Source of the DNA: Beaufortia kweichowensis
Lineage: Eukaryota; Chordata; Actinopteri; Cypriniformes; Gastromyzontidae
Direction of reading: 5' to 3'
DNA length: 64,000 nt
Assembly: GCA_019155185.1 (NCBI GenBank)
Contig: CM032813.1
Location: 6,741,001 to 6,805,000, forward strand
Shown here in pieces: positions 1 to 12,361 of the stretch (its first letter is position 1; each line of letters opens with the position of its first letter). Below the pieces are notes generated by a model. That model was not told the DNA's origin and searched no databases. It worked only from the letters and a program-made list of their open reading frames with translations. A program made the translations under genes and the position numbers.

Positions 1-1
1 G

Positions 2-793
2 AGAAGCGGTGCTGAAGATCTCTACTGGACCCTGAGCACGGGGGCTTATCCACAGCAGCCAGATTCACACTGTCTTGAACTGACACCCGAGGATGTCCGG
101 GAAGCCTTAAGCGCAAATTTCATGCACGGACACCCAGCGCCTCAGATACATCAACAACAGCAGCACCACGCAGATATGGAGGGATACAAGAGCATAGGTC
201 AGTTCCACGGCCACGGGTCAAACATGCACCAGTATCATCAGCAGCAGTACACTGAGCTCGGGCAGAATCCCGACGCGCTCCAGGTGCGCCCCGGTGCGCA
301 CGACTTTGCGCACGCCAAAAGCGTAGATCAGTTCATGCAACACCTCGACTGCTCATCTCCAGGTGCGACGCACCTGCTGAAATCCCATAATATCCAGCAA
401 CAGCAGCACCACAGACGAAACGAGCGCAGCGTAAGCGTGGAGAGCCGCTTCTCGGACCAGCAGTTGGTGTCAATGTCTGTGCGCGAGCTCAACCGACACC
501 TGCGTGGCATGAGTAAGGACGATATTATCCGCCTGAAGCAGAAGCGCCGTACGCTGAAAAACCGAGGATACGCTCAGTCGTGCAGATACAAACGGGTTCA
601 ACAGAAACACGTACTGGAGCACGAGAAGACGAACCTCGTTACGCAGGTGGAGCAGCTGAAGCACGAACTCAACCGGCTGGTGCGCGAGAGGGACGCGTAT
701 AAACTGAAATGCGAGAGACTAGTTGTGGGTATGAGCTGCCAGAATAATGGATCCAACAGTGAAAATCCATCATCGCCTGAATTTCTGCGATAA
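2..793 (+). CDS. mafb: Large Maf bZIP transcription factor MafB, 5' end cut off by the window
   Basis: Large Maf proteins bind MARE sites as dimers in the nucleus and drive hindbrain segmentation, myeloid and islet programmes. The frame is open from base 2, so the start and most of the acidic activation domain lie upstream. What is visible: the end of the activation region (motif LTPEDVREAL), a His/Gln-rich hinge, then an extended homology region (SMSVRELNRHLRG), a basic region (KQKRRTLKNRGYAQSCRYKR) and a leucine zipper. The C-terminus SSPEFLR resembles the SSPEFFL end of MafB rather than c-Maf or MafA. No intron is seen, as usual for large Maf genes. The first ATG in the visible frame (122) is internal and not the real start. 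The family is certain. MafB is favoured by the C-terminus and by the top1/zhx3 neighbours; which teleost copy (a or b) I cannot tell. Confidence 0.93.
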   Translation, partial: RSGAEDLYWTLSTGAYPQQPDSHCLELTPEDVREALSANFMHGHPAPQIHQQQQHHADMEGYKSIGQFHGHGSNMHQYHQQQYTELGQNPDALQVRPGAHDFAHAKSVDQFMQHLDCSSPGATHLLKSHNIQQQQHHRRNERSVSVESRFSDQQLVSMSVRELNRHLRGMSKDDIIRLKQKRRTLKNRGYAQSCRYKRVQQKHVLEHEKTNLVTQVEQLKHELNRLVRERDAYKLKCERLVVGMSCQNNGSNSENPSSPEFLR

Positions 794-1200
794 TTTAACT
801 TTGTAGATTTTTTGGACATGTACTTTGGACTTCTAAAGTTTTTTGCAGAGAAAAAGTTATAATTCTGTCATTGAGTATTTTATATTTTCACTTTCGAGAG
901 TTTATCTCTGAGATGTCAAGCTGGTTTTGATATTGTATCTTTTATCATTTGTTTTCACAACACTGTCAGTCATTCTAGCTATGCAAATGACATTTGACCC
1001 TTTCGGCTATAGATGCATTGCGTTTGTATTGTTTGTCTGAATGTGCTATCAAGATAGATCTTGTGGCTTTGTTTATTCTTTTATTTGTTTTATTGATCAA
1101 TTTTTTGCCTGCCATTATCAAGATTTTTGTTCCCTAAAGAGTAAGCAATTGTGATTTACATTATTAGAATAAATTTTTGAATAAAAATGCATTCTCCCTA
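794..1200 (+). other. mafb: mafb 3' UTR
   Basis: AT-rich stretch directly after the mafb stop codon. Two AATAAA hexamers, at 1168-1173 and 1180-1185, give a likely cleavage point near 1200. Other hexamers further down could extend the UTR. Confidence 0.5.
1168..1185 (+). terminator. Paired poly(A) signals of mafb
   Basis: Two AATAAA hexamers (1168-1173, 1180-1185) about 380 bases after the mafb stop codon. This is sequence evidence only; no cleavage data are available. Confidence 0.45.
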
Positions 1201-4200
1201 ATCTTCTTCTCGCAGAAGCAGTTTTTGCATGAAGCGTATAGCGTTTAAGTGCTTTGTATAAGTAACCCATCAACATATTGTCCATGAGATGTCAACACAG
1301 ATTGACCCGAACACATGAACTCATACACACATTTTCACACATGGGAAAAAAGATAATGAGAGGACATTAAAGACCCAGAACACAGGTATGTCTACTTGGC
1401 ATGACCTTTAACCTTGCTTAACGGCTGTTTCCTGAGACAACTGTGTTTCTAATGACTCAAGAGACTCGGAGAGAAGCTGCACAGCACTGATTGTAACAAG
1501 GTGGAAATAAGTTTAGTCTTCTGCCCTCTTCTTAAAAGGAAAGTAAAGGCCATTTATCTGACCTGTTGTGGTATTTCTCTTGAAAGTAATGGGTGTAGTA
1601 AAAACTCCAATAAAGTTTCCCTGGAATTTAAACTTTCCATGAAAGTCCAGCCCAATACGACAAATTGTATCTTCAGGAGCAAAATGTCAGGTGATCTAGA
1701 TGCTGAATAACTAACCTACTAATTTTTAAATTCTAGTTATTATGTAAAAAGATTTGTGTGCAAACATCAATTGCACACTTAGTTAAATGAAGAACAGTGT
1801 GAAAACACTTCAACTACGCTAGCATAAAGTGAAGCTCACAAACAGTTGTTATTTTTGGTTTACACAACTCTCCTTTTCTCGGGATCCAAACAACACATGT
1901 GGCAAAATGCTCTTTAACCCTTGACCTTGTTGTCAACTGTTCCTTAACAGTTAATGTAAGATTGACCTCTTTGTAATGACGTGCCACCTGTGCAATACAG
2001 GGTCACAGGTGCAAAAGCAGTTTTTTACTAAGCAACAGATTTAGCCATGATCTCTTCTGTTTAGGACAAAAAGTAGCTTGTCAGTCCAGCACTGCCTTCC
2101 AAAAGAATAATTGTTATAAATACAATCTAACTCTCATTGACACATGCGCTTCAAACACATATTCTTCTTTGTATTTTTTAGTCATCAATGCTTGGGTCCC
2201 TTTTATAAATATGGCTTTTCTGTACTTTGCTCTCTGGTATGCTATGTATATAGTTAATTTATAATTCGCTATTTGATATTCATTGTTTCTCCTTGTTTCT
2301 TTAAATGAGAAACACATTAGTGCACAGTGCTTTATTACAGCATACACAATACCACCGCAAAACCTTTTCCCTTGCACATAAAATATAACCTCTGAACCTT
2401 CCAGTCTCCTCTTTTCCCTACTCTGTCTTTGCATTGAGTCAGCACTTTGCCCATGGTGTTTTTATATGTATGATACTGATCGAATTCAGGTTATAAAACA
2501 GATTATAAATCAGGCTTTAAATTAGAAATCTATCTGTTTGTCTGTCTATCTGTCTTCACTCAGACTAAGAACAACATTTATCCTCACTCAAAAATCACTT
2601 AACACGTCTGTCGTAACTTGCTTTTTTTATATTTATGTTTTTACTATAATTAGAATTATTTTGTAGAACATTTACACTTTTGTCATTTTCAGCATCTTAA
2701 AAAAGAGATTTCCTGTAGTTCGGTGTAACTCCAGTACATTGACCCGAGCGACTCTTCTGTGAAGTCAGGCCGCTAAACATTCTCCAGCAGAACATCAAGT
2801 CAAAAGTGCCTGTTCTCTCAAGCAGAACTCGGCTGGTCAGAACTGGTCTGTTCCTGCTTTCATGCTGTTTTGTAGCGTGGATAATACCAGTGTCCTCTCT
2901 CTCTCGCACCCTTCACGTGACCAGCAGCAGCCGTGTGGCAGTGAGGATGGATGGGGATATATGGCGCTTCCTCTTTCACTTCCTAAATAGGGGTCTGGTC
3001 ATGTGACTTTGTTCAAAAGTGAGGGGAGATGAAGTGAAGGAATGCAATGTGGCGGTGGGGTTAGTGGTTTCCGCTCAGGATGTCCACTTGTTGCTGTGTT
3101 TGGAGTTGTGACAGTTTGCTGAGGAATTATGATTCATTGTGATTTACCGTTTCAGAAGCACTACAAATCAATGAACTAATGGCCTCCTGTCAAGATGTAG
3201 GGAGTGATTTTACTACAACAACACAGAGCAATGTAGTGCTGCATTAATGTAGTATTTACAGAAGTTAGAGCTGTAACTGGTTACGCTTGAGTTCAATTTA
3301 AAATGAGATTAATCAACATTAAGTCATTGGATTATTGAATACTTATTGAGTGAATATGCTGAGTTGTAATTTCACAAATGAACTTTTGATGGAAAAATTT
3401 TCTTTTTATCACATAAGCAGTTGCTGGCTGGTCTCTTGTGCGTCAGAACTGATGACAACATTTCATGAGCACACAACATCCACATGACCCACTAAGGAGA
3501 ATTTTAGCTTCCTCCTACACTGACTTCCCTCTCTCTCCCAGACCTCTAGCACTGATTTACTTGTCTTGTCAGTCTAAAGCACAGGATTAAACTGGCCCGT
3601 TCAACACAGCAGGTTGTTTTTTGTCAAAGACTGATATGAAGCTTTTTATTCTAAAACCACAAACATAAATACTTCCTGAACATTTCCACTTAAAAATAAG
3701 TAAAATGCCTTGAATAAAATAAGTCATGCCTTGAATTTGGAGTTGCAAAGTTGACCAGTGACTCAAAAGACATCATGGATAGGTTTTCTTCTAAGAAATA
3801 ATCATGTATAAAATTAATCTGATTACTTTTATGGTTTTACATGGTGCTTTACATGGACGCTAACAGCATGCTTTACCCTCAGTCAGACGGCTACATTAGT
3901 CAATCAGATTAAGAGACAGTCATGTGTGTTACTGTGTAGTGGAATTAAAGAACGTTTTCATGGAATACAGACTTTCACCATGATTTTAAGCCATCTTAAT
4001 ATAGTATAGGTGGGGTCAAATTTAGCAGAATGGAGTAATTCATGGTGTAATGGAGTAAATGACAGTGCCTGAACGATTGTGGTTCCTCTAACAAAGCGAT
4101 CTGGTGAATGTGTGCACATAACAACAGAAATAGCTTTCGTTGACCGTATTGTGCCAAACAAAAGAAATAAGCGCCACATTCCAAGCGTGTATTTTAAATA

Positions 4201-4325
4201 TCACAAATAAAGTAAAACTAAAAGCCCATCAGTAGAGATAAAGGTACTACTATATTGCTAGCTTCCACTTATATATACACATGCATATATTATTAGCTCA
4301 CTAACATAGTGTTAAATGCTCTCTA

Positions 4326-4372
4326 TTTTGTAAGTCACTTTGGATAAAAACATCTGCTAAATGAATAAATGT
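4326..4372 (+). mobile_element. 3' tail of a fish tRNA-derived SINE
   Basis: Contains 'gtaagtcactttggataaaa' followed by 'catctgctaaatgaataaat', the widespread 3' tail of fish SINEs that shares sequence with LINE partners. No tRNA-like head is recognisable upstream, so this is a truncated copy. Confidence 0.6.
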
Positions 4373-6137
4373 GGATATACCAAATAATAAGCTTGAGCTT
4401 AACTTCTTGATTGTTTAAAGAATCTCCTTAACATCAGTAATAAAACAACATTATTAGTTACAGTAAACACATCTGCTCAAGTTTTTGTTCGTCAGATCAC
4501 AGAACGTTGAAACCCAAGTGTAATCTCCTTCCACCATCCAGGGTAGCTGGTGTTTTGTTTTTTTTGTCTCTGTCCAATCTTGAAACCTGCTTGTACTGTA
4601 ACAGGACCATGATGGCTGAAGGACATGGGGGACAGTGAAGATGAGCTTTCCCACAGTTGGCGAACAGGGACATGGCTCCAAAAGGTGTTATCAGGCCTCA
4701 CCATCTAATGTTGAGCTTGCCTGTCAGCACTTTCTCCTCTGAGAGCATTTGACACTCTCACTCTGGCTTATGAGCATCAACAGAATGGGGAAGTTATAAG
4801 CAATGTGTTAATTTGAGGTAACATTTTACAGCAAGACTGCGAACCACAAACATTTATCGGCATTATCGTTTTCCATAAACAGGCTACATTATGTTAATGT
4901 GTTTTCTTAAATGCAGTAATAAATCCACACAAAGAATCAAATAATGCAGATTTTTGTTTTAAAATACAAATAAGCTGATGGATGAGGCTAATATGATTTC
5001 CCATTACCATATGCAAATAATTTAGTTAAAACTTAAAACTTGCAGTTTCAACTTTTTCTTAAATACTTTTTTTGTGCTAAAAAAATGTCACGTTAAAATT
5101 TTCCACTGTGGTTATATTCATATGTTTTGCAACTTTTTAAATGCCTCATGTAGATTTTATTTTTTATCCTTGTCTTGGACCCAGACTTTTAACCTTAAGA
5201 TATGAAATCCATTAAAAAAGCATAAATAATTTCAATACTTACCAAATTATGCAAAAGTTTAATTAAATGTTATTATACATGTTATTTAATATATTCATAT
5301 TTAAATATGTTTGTTTAATATTTTATTATTTAATCATTTTATGTATTTTTGTATACAAAACTATATGTAAGATTGACATTAGTCTTGGCTAAACAAAGTG
5401 TGCCATTTTATTCCAGAAATCTTAATCATTTTAACTATAATAAATTATAAACATAATTTTAGATGCATTAAAAAAGACATTTGTTAGTTAAAAACAAATA
5501 AAATTGTAAAAATAATTGTACATTAGATTGTACAAACATTTGTACAAACAAAATAAATAAATTAGTGAGAGTGCAAAATGTGTTTTAAGGGAGTTAGTTT
5601 ACTGAAGTCCACAGCCTGGTGGCCAAAGTTAAAGAAACACAGCTGTTAGACAGTTGCCTGAGAAACTGTCAAATATTCCTTCCCCACCGATACACACAGG
5701 GCCTGTCAGTCTCTCTTCATTTAACCTCGTCTGTGTTCTCTGACCTTCATACCTGGTGGAAAGGTGAAGACGTACACCTTCCCACAGTAGCTGAGAATGA
5801 GAGACTGCTGACCCCCCTCATAGTGACAAGCCATCTTATCTGTTTATCCATCAGTGGTTGATCTTCAGTCTCTCCAGACTGACACACTGTTTGTACAGCG
5901 CATAATGGAGACTGATTCTTCTTCATGCATTGTATTGTATTTCTTACACTTTATTTTTACGTTCAGCTTGTGAAAACCTCTGTTGCATTTACAAATTGAC
6001 AGGATACATTTCAGTGTCTGTGTAGAAGTGCAAAGACGAACGGTCGTCACCCTTGAAACTGGCGGTTTTACTGCCAAATTCATGCAAATATCCCTTTTAC
6101 TGCATGTGCAGTATAAACAAGCATTGCTTTCTGTTAT

Positions 6138-6210
6138 ACAGAAAAAAGAAATACACAAGTCTGGGAAATTATCCATTCATTTCCCAGACTTGTGTATTTA
6201 TTTTTTCTGT
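6138..6210. repeat. Near-perfect inverted repeat, hairpin with 32-bp arms
   Basis: Left arm 6138-6169 and right arm 6179-6210 are reverse complements with a single mismatch (g versus t in the A-rich outer part). The loop is the 9 bases 6170-6178. The transcript of either strand would form a 32-bp hairpin, of pre-miRNA size. It may be a miRNA-like locus, a tiny foldback element, or a recent inverted duplication. I do not recognise the arm sequence. Confidence 0.8.
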
Positions 6211-7221
6211 TACCTCCACAACAAACTGTGATAGAGAACGGTGGCGTGCCACTCCCTGCTGTCAAGCCACCATAAAGAAGAAGTGTATAAATACAGCCGA
6301 TAAACAAAGCACTGAGTCTGCAGAAACATCTCTCTGTGGTGTGAGAAAACTGTATGTTTGTCAGTCACATGATTAGAACTGTCTGTAATGTCCATTGTTG
6401 TATACATAATAACCATGTACTGATGATGTGACAGAAATCAAATCAGATACATATAAACACATGCTTACCATTTTATCTATATATTCATAATGCTTCTTAC
6501 AAATGTTTGTGACAATGGAGAACCGAGCCAACCATCATCTTTCAATGTATAATCGGCCCAAGAATTTACAAGATTTGATTTTGTATAATTAATGATTCAA
6601 ATTTTATATATAATATATATTTTATATTATTTTATAATAATTTATATTTTAAATAATACACTTTTAGTTGCTCACCATATTAAACAAAATATGTGTGCTT
6701 AATTATACCAAACATTTTATTACATTTTATTTATTTTTTACATGATTATCATGATACATATTTTTACATTTCTTTATCCAAAGCAGAGTTAAGACATGAT
6801 GTTATTGTATATTGATGAATATTTCTCTGTTTCAAATATTGCAAAATAAGGACAAATTCAGCGGCTGACAATTTTAATTATTTATTAATTATTAACATTT
6901 TATTAAGGGACATAAAGCAATATTTGAATTTATAATATTTCATTTTTCTTAATGAATAGTTTTTAGGTCTATGCATTTAGTAACACTTTCATGAATGTTC
7001 GTTGATTAAAAATGCATTTAGTATATTAAATATGATTAGCATATTTGTTTGTTTATTTAAAAATATACTTTACATAAATTTGTTATTTAAGAGAGCATAA
7101 TGCATTACATTTTCGGCTATATAAATTATATAACAAGAAATGTACGCTATATTCCTTTCTTTGTGTAATAATGTCACACTGGTAAGATGTCCTCTGCAGT
7201 CAATCAATGAAATTAAACTTG

Positions 7222-7234
7222 TGCTGATTTAGCA
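7222..7234. promoter_or_regulatory. MARE-like site
   Basis: TGCTGATTTAGCA differs from the T-MARE consensus TGCTGACTCAGCA at two central positions and keeps both TGC/GCA flanks that large Maf proteins read. It lies 6.4 kb downstream of mafb. A role in Maf autoregulation is only inference. Confidence 0.2.
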
Positions 7235-8304
7235 GGACAAGCTCAGTCCCCCCTCCCGTTCCCCCATCACAACCCAAACCAGTGGTCCTGCGTCTAAACA
7301 CATTATCACCAGTGAACGTCCATGTTAAATGTCAGCATGTGTATAAGACGTCACCTCGATTTGTTTTCCTCTCTTGGCCAGTTAGTTTAGAGAGCAGGAT
7401 ATACCCTTGAGTTTAATTCAAGTTCATAGCAGCTCACAGGAGAGATACAGATTGCACCATCTGCATAATTCAGACAGCATTCACAATGACATAGACAAGT
7501 GCTTTTGACTAATTGTTTCATTATTGCATTAGGATTTCAATCTTTCAAACATCTAACGTAACCCCCTGGGCTGCTGAAGGGTGAGCAAATGTATATAAAC
7601 AAATGCATTGTTTAATTACAAAAAGCTGTTTAGACAAAACATGTCTCATATGATATGACACTGATAAGCACACGTTAAACATAAAGATAAAAAATGGTTT
7701 GTAAATTGACAAAAGAAATGTATAATAAAAGTGGTAATATTAACAATAATCTATTTAAACTTAATATAACCCTTAAACCCTTTAACTGTGTGTAGTCATT
7801 TTTATTTAGTTCGACCTCCATGTTTTATTACTTTTTGTGATATTGTATTTGCATATCTGAATGTTACATTGAAAAAAATTATATTTTAATAATATTTATA
7901 ATCTGCTACACATTTAAAAATGACTCATCATGAACAGTTGGACTATTCCGTGACCTTCCCTATTTTCTTTCTCAGTAATGTCACTTCTATTTTGTTTCAT
8001 TGTTTCGTTTTCATTACTTTTGCAGATCACTATTCTTGCCCTGGTTTGGTCTGCAGCTCAATTTGTGTGAGTATTTAAAAGCCTCCAGCAGACACATGAG
8101 CAGCTAATAGATTACATCACAAAATCAATATGAAATCAATTTAAATTAATCAATAAGTGGTTGGGGAGTGACTGAAACAGACACTGAGACGGTGATGATC
8201 AATAGCCAAAAAGACACATGTTGTTTAACAGCTAGCAAAGCACTGGCAAACGCTTTTTCACTTGTTAATTTTACTTACTAAATCTAATGAAAACACGATT
8301 TTTC

Positions 8305-8460
8305 TTAAAGGAACAGTTCACCCAAAATGTCTTCAGTGTAACACAAAGGAGAAGTTAAACATAACGTTTGTGGTTCACGGATGAAAAGAGACCGATTACG
8401 AAAGACGATATTGAGTAAATTGCAACAGAATTCAGATTGTCGGATGAACTGTTCCTTTAA
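8305..8460. mobile_element. TTAA-flanked MITE with terminal inverted repeats
   Basis: TTAA at 8305-8308 and 8457-8460 flank a 148-bp element. It begins AGGAACAGTTCACCC and ends with the inverted form (GGATGAACTGTTCCT), giving terminal repeats of about 15 bp with one mismatch. A TTAA target duplication is typical of piggyBac-type elements. There is no coding capacity, so this is a non-autonomous copy. Confidence 0.6.
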
Positions 8461-10060
8461 AACTTAAGATCTGTGCGAAGCCTTTATCTCTTGATCATAA
8501 TGGCGCAAGTTTTAGTAAGGCTTTAACAGCTCTGAGAATCAGCTGTAACCTCACACTTCTTTCATAAACTGATGAGGCAGATGGAAAGAGATCTGGTAGA
8601 GCAGGCGCATGCGTCCTTGACTGTGGCTGGTTAAACCGTAAGAGTGAGAAGGGTTTGTGGTACATCCATGCTAGAAGATGAGATGTGATAAAGACTATAA
8701 AGTAGCACAAAACACTGAAAGAGTATGTGTGAGTAAAGCAGCGATAGGTCTTATCTGTTTTCAACAGCCTGCTCTTCTCAGGCAAGAGCTCCTTAACCGC
8801 ATGTAATCTGATGTTTATATCTAAACACTTGAAAAATAAGTGAATCACCTTTACGTTTGTGAAAATTAAACTGAAAGTTTCGAGTCATAACAACTGTACA
8901 ATGGGTTAATAATGTTTCAGTAAGTACAAAATGTGGTTTCGTGCTTGTTTCTTAATACACATTTTTTGTTTTTATTATGTGCAAAAGTGCAAAACAGATG
9001 AGCTAGTTCCAGCAAAAAGCTGCACCTGCCACCTTCCCCACACCACACGCTCGTGGTCACAAACGCACAGCCCACACAGCAAAAACCACAGGACAACAAA
9101 GACTACTTTAACCTGAGACACACAGTGCTTTCTATTAATAGCACAGGTTGGCAGTGGTGCTGACACACACATCTAGAAGTAACAGTGGTTACCTTCACTG
9201 GCAGCTGATACTATAATGTGGCTTGTATTACTTACTGTGTGAACCGAGGTCACAAATCTAAAACAGCGATCAGGAGAAATACATCAGACATTGTATTATT
9301 TATCTCTATTGTCTCGGGCCACTGGTACAGTGTGGAATGAACTAGCATGCTGTTAAAGTACTGGGAGAAGATAGGAAACGAAGGCCATGAACACATTACA
9401 CAAGGGAACAAACAGAAAAGTTTACACGAACCGTCAACTTGGACATGTTGCATTCTGTCACATCCGCAGGGAATGAAAACAAACCTGTGTCATCAGGATT
9501 TGAAGGCCGAAAATAGGAATGAGTGGACAGAAAATGAAATGTCTCCCGTAAACTACAAAAGACACAGCCGGGCTGTTTTGGCAAGCGTCATCACATTGTT
9601 TTCCCCTGACTTGTATTTTCATGTCATTGTTTTGTATCCTCAGGCCAAACACCCTCCTCCAGATGGTGACTATTCCAGCCTCCCCTTGATGGAAAGTCAG
9701 ATGCTACCATAGCCCAGTGAGGGGCATAAGAGCTGACAAGGACAGTCATAGGTAACAAAGGTTCCCACCTGCAAGTCTATTTTAATTGGGATTATACAGA
9801 ACTATTGGGGTATTGGGGTGGATATACACCCGTGTGCTGCCAAATTTGTCCCATATTCCCTGGGAATGGTAAAAGATCTTCCCAATGGCATGCAACACTT
9901 TTAATACTTAACTTGGGTAAAGTTTTTCCACCAAGCAAAAATAAGTTCCCTGCATCTATTTCTGAAGACTTTTTCATTGGTAATAGTGGCCAAAGACATG
10001 CAGCATTTCTACAGATGATGTCATTAAAACTAACACTAAGGTTACATTTGTTGTACTTAT

Positions 10061-10330
10061 TGTTGTACAATAAGGTTGTATTTTTTTACATTAGGAAATG
10101 TGTTATCTAGCATGAACTAAGCATGAACAATATAGTTTTTCAGCATTTATTAATCTTTGTTAATGCCAATACAATTTTAGCTCATTGCACCTAGACTAAT
10201 GTAAACATAGTAAATGTTGAAATAAAACATAAACTAAGATAAATGATGTAAAAGTACTAATGTTCATTGTTAGTTCATGTTAACTAATGCATTAACTAAT
10301 GCTAACAAATACAACCTGAAAAGTGTTACC
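10061..10330. mobile_element. Non-autonomous DNA transposon (common fish MITE family)
   Basis: The ends read 'acaataaggttgta' on the left and, inverted, 'ggtaacacttttcaggttgt' on the right. The interior is rich in repeats of 'ttaactaatgcattaactaatg' type. This matches the pattern of a very common cyprinid MITE. It carries no coding region. Confidence 0.5.
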
Positions 10331-11983
10331 AAAAAGCCAACCGGATAAAAACAAATAAGAATGTCTCTTTTGTCTCCAATGTTTAAAAAATTATGGTATT
10401 CGAATACAATATACAGCACATAAAGAATGGGACTCTTATGCAACCTGTACATTTAGTAGAGACAATAAAATAAATATTAAAAGTTAAAAGTGCTTTTATA
10501 ATGGTACAGAATGTATAGATTTCCATTATATTGATCAGCTATTGAATTATGTGTCTGCAGTGTGTGTACTGTTTGTTTTGGGGAAGCGTAGTTTTGTTTT
10601 AAGCAGAGGGAAGAGATTACGCTGGTGTACTGATGAAGGATAAACTGTATCTCTCTACTGAAAGCAGAACAAGTTTCATTACTCAAGAGGAGTGATTAAG
10701 ACTGCGATCATTGAACGGTACCTAAGGGAAGGCCAGACCTCAAACCACTTATGAAAACAAGATAAATAATTAACTGTCAACAATCACTTTATGTTCTGTG
10801 CATTCAAGCTATTAATAATAAACCTCAGGGGTGGCTTGAAAATATGATAAGTCGAGGTGTTAAAGAGCAGCTGAATGTTAATTTGCTTTGAGGATTTATT
10901 TTTGCCTTTATTGGTTGAAAATGTTTTGATAATTCTGAACACATTTGAACACACACTGCTATTTGCTGTCATGTTTATTCATTTTATATTCATATTATAC
11001 TTGCTTTCCTGTTCTATCATTTTGATGTATTTTGACATTCATTTTACATAAATACATCTCATGTGTGTGGAGCAACTCATTTGTTTAAGAAACATTTTGT
11101 TCTGTAATTTGCATTTGCATCATTAAACCAATCTTATGGCTCACATGCAAAATGAGTTTCAATTTCTTTGTTTCCTGTCATATTCTGTTTTCCAGGACTT
11201 CAGACCTCAAGACTTTATGAAGTACAAGATAATAGCGCCCTCTACAGTCTGCAAAGGACTGATGCTGTTTTGACAGGTAGACAGAATTGTTGGAATTTGT
11301 TGACCTAAAATATGGGTGGAATTGTTAATATATTACTTTTTAAATAACAATAATGCGTTATTTTATTAGGTCATTGAAGATTAAGATCTTTTATACAAGA
11401 TCCACTAGATTACCATTCAACTTTTGGCAGTGGCTTTTAAAATTCATTAAAGCTTCTTAATATAACTAAATTTGCCTTAGTTATTTCTATTTACACATAA
11501 CTCTGAGTTTAAGAAAAGTCAAGCGTTTTAAAAAATTAAAAATAGTTTTTCCTTATTCTCTCAAATCTTCAAGCATGTCTATTAAATGTGACCCTCTCTC
11601 TGAAAACCCAGCTAAAGTCATTCTTCGTGATTTACGGTTTTCTACAAAAAAAATCATCCTATAATATAAAGAACATTTCTTAGAAATATAAGAAATTTAA
11701 TAGGTGAAATCAAACTTTAATGCTTTGTTATATCAAAATTATTTTTTAGACTTTCTAGACTTTAGCCTGGTTTCATGTTCACAAATACAATGTTTAACGA
11801 CAGTGGCTAAATCACACATATTTTAGTAATGTCATTATCTTCAGTGAAATTAAAAGTTTAGTTAAGCATATACAGGAAAAAAAACCTAAAAGTTTTCCAC
11901 AGTTGTGGATCATTCTCACTTTAGCCTTGAACACAGTTGATTGTTTTTTTATACACACATACACATTTATACTTTTTTATATT

Positions 11984-11989
11984 TTTATT
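11984..11989 (-). terminator. Candidate poly(A) signal of fam83d
   Basis: AATAAA on the minus strand, about 370 bases past the fam83d stop codon. The surroundings are very AT-rich, so the hexamer alone is weak evidence. Confidence 0.3.
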
Positions 11990-12361
11990 TATATTTTTTA
12001 TCCACATATACATTTCTTATTACCAATATTTGTGGTCAACAAAAAAGCAAAATGTACATAAACAGGCAATAAAGATGTAAAATTACATCTCAAACATAAA
12101 AATCACCCAAAAGCTACAAAAGTACTTTGGTTTTCTTACAGTATTCATTACATGCTAAGCATTCACCTCTGCCTTTACTCTAATACAATAAGTAATTATA
12201 AAATGAAAACAAAATCAGTATCTTTGCACATTTGATTTTTTTAACAGTATCACATAACATTTAAATGCATTTCCTCATTCCTATTTTATCATACACAAAA
12301 TACGCTCTCTGAAAGTGCATTACTAAAACCACCAGCACAAGGCCACTTTCCTGAACTCGGT

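Larger units (their letters stand above)
1201..12361. other. Gene-poor, AT-rich interval between mafb and fam83d
   Basis: No open frame here has family features or paired splice sites, and I see no gene. It holds the repeats and candidate sites listed separately (SINE tail, hairpin, MITEs, MARE-like site). The stretch at about 7190-7600 is less AT-rich than its surroundings and could be conserved regulatory DNA. Large intergenic deserts beside Maf genes often carry enhancers; that is inference here. Confidence 0.6.

Noticed and set aside
9792..10110. Overlapping frames on both strands next to the 10 kb MITE
   Set aside because: They run into transposon sequence and show no protein family signal.
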